Shown here one piece after another: positions 62,245-64,000 of a stretch of 64,000 nt of DNA. The stretch is taken from positions 62,001 through 126,000 of the forward strand of contig JADKHG010000001.1 of assembly GCA_016721875.1 (NCBI GenBank), given 5' to 3'. Below the pieces are notes generated by a model, which was given only the letters and a program-made list of their open reading frames with translations, was not told the origin of the DNA and searched no databases. Source of the stretch: Sphingomonadales bacterium (GTDB lineage Bacteria > Pseudomonadota > Alphaproteobacteria > Sphingomonadales > Sphingomonadaceae). The first letter of the stretch is position 1; each line of letters begins with the position of its first letter. The translations under genes were made by a program, and so were the position numbers.

Positions 62245-63726
62245 ATGAAAACTCTGTCTTTTGCTATCGCATTGTCGGTCGTCACTCTCAACCCTGCCGC
62301 AGCAGAGACTGTCAGTAGGGCGGTTACAGAAACCCAGTCGGCCTATGCGGAACTCGATTCCAGCTTCATCCAATGGATGAACGACAACCATGTCCCGGGG
62401 CTGGTCTGGGGCATCGTCAAGAACGGCAAGCTGGTCCATGTGCGCGGTCTTGGTTCGCAGCGACTGGATATGGAGCATCAGCCGGTTACTGCCGATACAG
62501 GCTTTCGCATTGCGTCAATGAGCAAAGCGTTCACCGGCTATGCAATCCTGAAACTGCGTGACGCTGGCAAATTGCGGCTCGACGATCCGGCTTGGAAATA
62601 TCTGCCCGAAATCAAAAGCTGGGGCGCGGACATCACCGTCGCGGATTTGCTGCACCACACCGCTGGCTTCGTCACCGACGATCCGTGGGGCGACCGGCAG
62701 CAAGTGATGCCTGAAGCCGAGTTCACCAAGTTGCTGAAAACAGGCGTCCCGCGCAATTCGGTTCGCGGCACACGCTATGAATATTCGAACCTCGGCTATG
62801 CAATGCTCGGGCGAATTATCCAGAAGGCATCAGGCAAGGATTTTGCCAGCTATGTCGGCTCGAATGTTTTCAAGCCACTGGGAATGAATTCCACGACATA
62901 TGAAAATGCCGATGTTCCGGCAATCTACCGCGCCATCGGTTACCGTTTTGAAAACGGACAATGGAGCGAAGAGCCCTATATGAAGCATGGGGCGTTCGGA
63001 TCAATGGGTGGCATCACCACCAGTGCGAACGACTATGCCAAATGGATCGGCTATCTATTGTCGGCATGGCCTGCCGAAGGCAATGCAAAGGCGGACAAAG
63101 CCACCATCCGCGCCATGACCTATGGCGGCGGCTTCGCGCATCGCCGGGGCCGTCCCGGAACCGAGGGCAGCAATTGCCGCATCACCCCGACCTATGGTGC
63201 GGGACTGGTGGTTGGCAATGACTGCGTTCTCGGACCGGTCGCCTTCCATGGCGGCGGCTTTCCCGGTTATGGCAGCCATATGCTGCTGATTCCTGACGCA
63301 GGGGTCGGCATTTTCGCGCTCAGCAACCGCACCTATGCCGGGCCATCAGCGCCGGTCTGGGATGCTGCGACCTTGTTGTGGAAGAATGGCATGATTGCGC
63401 CGCGCGCAATCGAGGCGTCGGCTTTACTGACCGATGGCTATGGCGCGGCAAAAGCGATTTGGCGCGATGGGTCAGTCGACGGCCAACGCCCCCTATTGGC
63501 GATGAACTTCCTGATGGATCGTTCGTCAGAAAACTGGGCCAAAGCCCTTGCTGAAGCAAAGGCCAAGGTGGGTGATTGTGATGATGGAGCGGCGATAACA
63601 CCCACTGGCGCATTGGCCGGACGGTTCAACTGGACCTGCACGACGGGTAAGGTGAACGGAACGCTTTTGCTCGCCCCCACACCAACCGTGCAGATCCAGT
63701 CGCTTAGCTTCGAGGTAGCGAACTAA
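62245..63726 (+). CDS. Serine hydrolase of the beta-lactamase/class C family, exported
   Basis: 493 residues with a signal peptide (TLSFAIALSVVTLNPAAA). Catalytic SxxK as SMSK, YSN as the YxN motif and HGGG near residue 336 in place of KTG. Penicillin-binding-protein-like peptidase or esterase; not a proven lactamase. Extra C-terminal domain after about residue 400. Divergent from the monooxygenase gene; ends in a 4-nt overlap with the convergent VWA gene. Confidence 0.9.
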   Translation: MKTLSFAIALSVVTLNPAAAETVSRAVTETQSAYAELDSSFIQWMNDNHVPGLVWGIVKNGKLVHVRGLGSQRLDMEHQPVTADTGFRIASMSKAFTGYAILKLRDAGKLRLDDPAWKYLPEIKSWGADITVADLLHHTAGFVTDDPWGDRQQVMPEAEFTKLLKTGVPRNSVRGTRYEYSNLGYAMLGRIIQKASGKDFASYVGSNVFKPLGMNSTTYENADVPAIYRAIGYRFENGQWSEEPYMKHGAFGSMGGITTSANDYAKWIGYLLSAWPAEGNAKADKATIRAMTYGGGFAHRRGRPGTEGSNCRITPTYGAGLVVGNDCVLGPVAFHGGGFPGYGSHMLLIPDAGVGIFALSNRTYAGPSAPVWDAATLLWKNGMIAPRAIEASALLTDGYGAAKAIWRDGSVDGQRPLLAMNFLMDRSSENWAKALAEAKAKVGDCDDGAAITPTGALAGRFNWTCTTGKVNGTLLLAPTPTVQIQSLSFEVAN

Positions 63727-64000
63727 CTCCCGCTCTTGCTCGCGGCCAGTCCGACGAGTTTCAAAAACTCCTCGCGCACATAGCCGCGTTGGTCGCCAGC
63801 GAGTGACCGCACACCCGTCCAACCAAAGTCGCCCAGATATTTGTCGCCGCGCAATTTCTGGCCATAGGCAGCGACCGCAGTGACAAAGGCCATGTCGCCC
63901 GTCGGTGCCTTCGCAGTGCGCAGCCAACTGACCGGTACCGGCTGTTCGATCAGCATCGACGTGTCGCCATCGGGCAATTTGTAGCGCAGTTTGAGCCACG
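63723..64000 (-). CDS. VWA-domain protein (YfbK-like), C-terminal part only
   Basis: Only the last ~92 residues are in the window: WLKLRYKLPDGDTSMLIEQ, AFVTAVAAYGQKLRGDKYLGDFGW and YVREEFLKLVGLA. This matches the C-terminal DUF3520 region of YfbK-type von Willebrand factor A proteins, whose VWA domain would lie beyond the edge. Confidence 0.75.
   Translation of the reverse strand, partial: WLKLRYKLPDGDTSMLIEQPVPVSWLRTAKAPTGDMAFVTAVAAYGQKLRGDKYLGDFGWTGVRSLAGDQRGYVREEFLKLVGLAASKSGS

Overview
The window reads as ordinary chromosome of an alphaproteobacterium, most likely a sphingomonad (Sphingomonadaceae, Sphingorhabdus/Sphingopyxis-like; the genus is not certain). Pointers to this are the zwf-edd-glk-eda Entner-Doudoroff cluster (compare zwf-edd-glk of Zymomonas), the split b/b' ATP synthase stalk genes, a MucR regulator, the block tsaB-rimI-mucR-fur-plsC-miaB-phoH-ybeY-corC, and GC-rich palindromic intergenic repeats. 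There is no prophage, insertion sequence, CRISPR array or rRNA operon.

Layout. 1-2.6 kb: uvrC, entered from outside the window and carrying an in-frame palindromic repeat, divergent from an SDR gene. 2.6-5.3 kb: the Fo operon of ATP synthase (atpI-atpB-atpE-b'-b) on the minus strand, with a hairpin after atpE. 5.4-9.7 kb: two tandem paralogues of a large secreted protein with PATR beta-helix and RTX repeats (type I secretion type). 10-13.8 kb: ydbH-ynbE-ydbL, an envelope-bridge operon. 13.9-19.1 kb: radC, small envelope proteins, SDRs, phhB, ccmA-ccmB. 19.2-27.1 kb: iron-sulfur, tRNA-modification and RNA-processing genes (nfuA, nitroreductase, tsaB, rimI, mucR, fur, plsC, miaB, phoH, ybeY, corC). 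27.1-34.3 kb: msrA, MOSC, glycosyltransferase, padR, rarA, a mechanosensitive-channel-like protein and a DUF429-like protein, followed by tRNA-Thr and a tRNA 3' fragment. 34.6-42.2 kb: zwf-edd-glk-eda-ppc-like on the minus strand, packed with 4-nt overlaps. 42.4-50.5 kb: LLM oxidoreductase, thiolase, alcohol dehydrogenase, nitrilase-type hydrolase, galE, hslVU. 50.6-64 kb: GFA-family protein, M16 peptidase, CinA-like, map, nuclease-zinc finger fusion, argC, NlpC/P60, leucyl aminopeptidase, a Baeyer-Villiger monooxygenase divergent from a serine hydrolase, and the end of a VWA protein.

A strong property of the sequence itself is that twelve otherwise intact genes carry one-frame shifts (uvrC, b' subunit, second RTX gene, ydbH, nitroreductase, plsC, mechanosensitive channel, ppc-like, edd, nitrilase, argC twice, leucyl aminopeptidase), usually where a short homopolymer is one base too long or short. 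These genes include core functions and are intact on both sides of the shift, so sequencing or assembly error is the likelier explanation than decay. I therefore annotate them as full-length CDS with a noted shift.

The most interesting biology I can support is the coding repeat inside uvrC, a PEP-carboxylase-like protein with altered catalytic motifs translationally coupled to the Entner-Doudoroff genes, the recently homogenised RTX/PATR pair, and several perfect palindromes in regulatory positions (padR, monooxygenase/hydrolase divergent promoter, upstream of a small secreted protein).
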